From an uncultured Eubacteriales bacterium (GTDB lineage Bacteria > Bacillota_A > Clostridia > Lachnospirales > Lachnospiraceae), in assembly GCA_902803345.1 (NCBI GenBank), contig CADCPV010000435.1, positions 1 through 5,223 of the forward strand: DNA of 5,223 bases. Direction: 5' to 3'. Under the pieces are notes generated by a model. That model had not been told where the DNA came from. It was given only the letters and a program-made list of their open reading frames with translations, and did no database searches. Made by a program: the position numbers and the translations under genes. Positions within the stretch are counted from its first letter, which is position 1. Each line of letters opens with the position of its first letter. Of the stretch, positions 4,615 to 5,223 are shown piece after piece.

Positions 4615-5223
4615 ATGGAGTATCTGATCACCTTCCTTGAGGGGGTCATCTCATTCATATCACCGTGTATGCTGCCGATGCTGCCGGTTTACCTGAGCTA
4701 TTTTGCCGGCGACGGCGGATCGGAAGAGCAGGAGAAGCCCGGGAAAGCGAGAGGCTTTTTTGCCGCGCTGATGTTTGTGCTGGGCTTTACGCTGGTGTTC
4801 TGCCTGATGGGGCTTTTTGCGGGTACAATCGGGCGTTTTCTGGTGCGGTACCGGATTGCCCTGAATATTGTGACCGGGCTGATTGTGATCTTTTTCGGCC
4901 TGGTGTTCATGGATGTGATTCCGCTGCCGTTCCTTCGGGGAATCCGGGTGCGGTGGATAGTAACCGGACTGCTTTTAGCTTTTGTGTTCGGGCTGATTTT
5001 CTCCATGAGCCTGACACCCTGCGTCGGCGCATTCTTAGGCTCCGCGCTGATGCTCGCTTCGGAGCGGGCCAGCATGGGAAAGGGCGTTTTGCTGCTTCTT
5101 TCGTATTCTCTCGGGCTTGGGCTTCCGTTTCTTCTGTCGGCGGTGCTCCTCGAAAAGCTCCGGGACACGTTCGGGTTCATCAAGCGGCATTACCGGGTGA
5201 TCAATCTTGTGTGCGGCGGATTC
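4615..5223 (+). CDS. ccdA: Cytochrome c biogenesis protein CcdA / DsbD-type transmembrane thiol-disulfide transporter (partial, runs off right edge)
   Basis: The first 203 residues are present and the frame is open at the window end. CcdA passes electrons from cytoplasmic thioredoxin across the membrane to extracytoplasmic thiol proteins. The two redox cysteines are present in their usual settings: C18 in FISPCMLPMLPVYLSYFAG and C136 in MSLTPCVGAFLG. Hydrophobic spans are visible at about 4-30, 48-74, 81-103, 115-148 and 158-180, and a further one begins near 195, fitting the six-helix fold. The loop at 33-47 is short and charged. The first in-frame start after the TGA at 4609 is ATG 4615. 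Its SD is poor (only purine-rich GAGAAAG upstream), so translation may depend partly on the VOC gene before it. A thioredoxin-like partner is often encoded next, which would lie outside this window. Confidence 0.93.
   Translation, partial: MEYLITFLEGVISFISPCMLPMLPVYLSYFAGDGGSEEQEKPGKARGFFAALMFVLGFTLVFCLMGLFAGTIGRFLVRYRIALNIVTGLIVIFFGLVFMDVIPLPFLRGIRVRWIVTGLLLAFVFGLIFSMSLTPCVGAFLGSALMLASERASMGKGVLLLLSYSLGLGLPFLLSAVLLEKLRDTFGFIKRHYRVINLVCGGF

Noticed and set aside
4698..5183. 161-residue minus-strand ORF over ccdA
   Set aside because: It is the Ser/Arg/Pro-rich antisense of a membrane protein; the plus frame shows the CcdA cysteines and helices.

Overview
The window looks like part of a low-GC-lineage but GC-balanced (roughly 50-55% by eye) Firmicutes chromosome, most likely a gut-type Clostridia/Lachnospiraceae. 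The reasons are strong AGGAGG-type Shine-Dalgarno (SD) sites, short intergenic gaps, sigma-A type promoters, and protein families and wording typical of that group. The taxonomic placement is inference; there is no rRNA or marker gene here. I see no tRNA, rRNA, CRISPR array, insertion sequence or convincing intrinsic terminator.

Left part (1-3356, plus strand): a probable operon running in from beyond the left edge. It holds a tiny 26-residue His/Asp/Cys-rich peptide with an excellent SD. Next is a 547-residue fusion of a SAM-dependent methyltransferase with an APH/choline-kinase-like phosphotransferase. A 2H-phosphoesterase of the LigT/ThpR type (RNA 2',3'-cyclic phosphodiesterase) follows. 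Last is a membrane-anchored metallo-beta-lactamase-fold hydrolase resembling the C-terminal domain of ComEC, with a TTG start. Gaps are 38, 100 and 19 nt, with no terminator or good promoter visible between the genes. Just after the hydrolase there is a strong SD followed by an ATG that meets a stop after only six codons; this may be the remnant of a further gene.

Middle part (3402-3995, minus strand): one 197-residue protein of no function I can name, convergent to the left operon. It has a conserved-looking SCSGH segment. Its own promoter can be read at 4068-4096.

Right part (4128-5223, plus strand): a clear extended -10 promoter drives a 125-residue VOC/glyoxalase-fold protein. A CcdA-type thiol-disulfide transmembrane transporter follows after 29 nt and runs off the right edge. 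The 3996-4207 interval is therefore a divergent promoter region.

The most unusual items are the His/Cys microprotein abutting an in-frame TAA, the methyltransferase-phosphotransferase fusion with a modified catalytic motif, and the unassigned minus-strand gene. I do not see a recognisable defence system or mobile element. The 'novel system' candidate I would rank first is the microprotein plus two-domain enzyme pair, and that pairing is an inference from adjacency.
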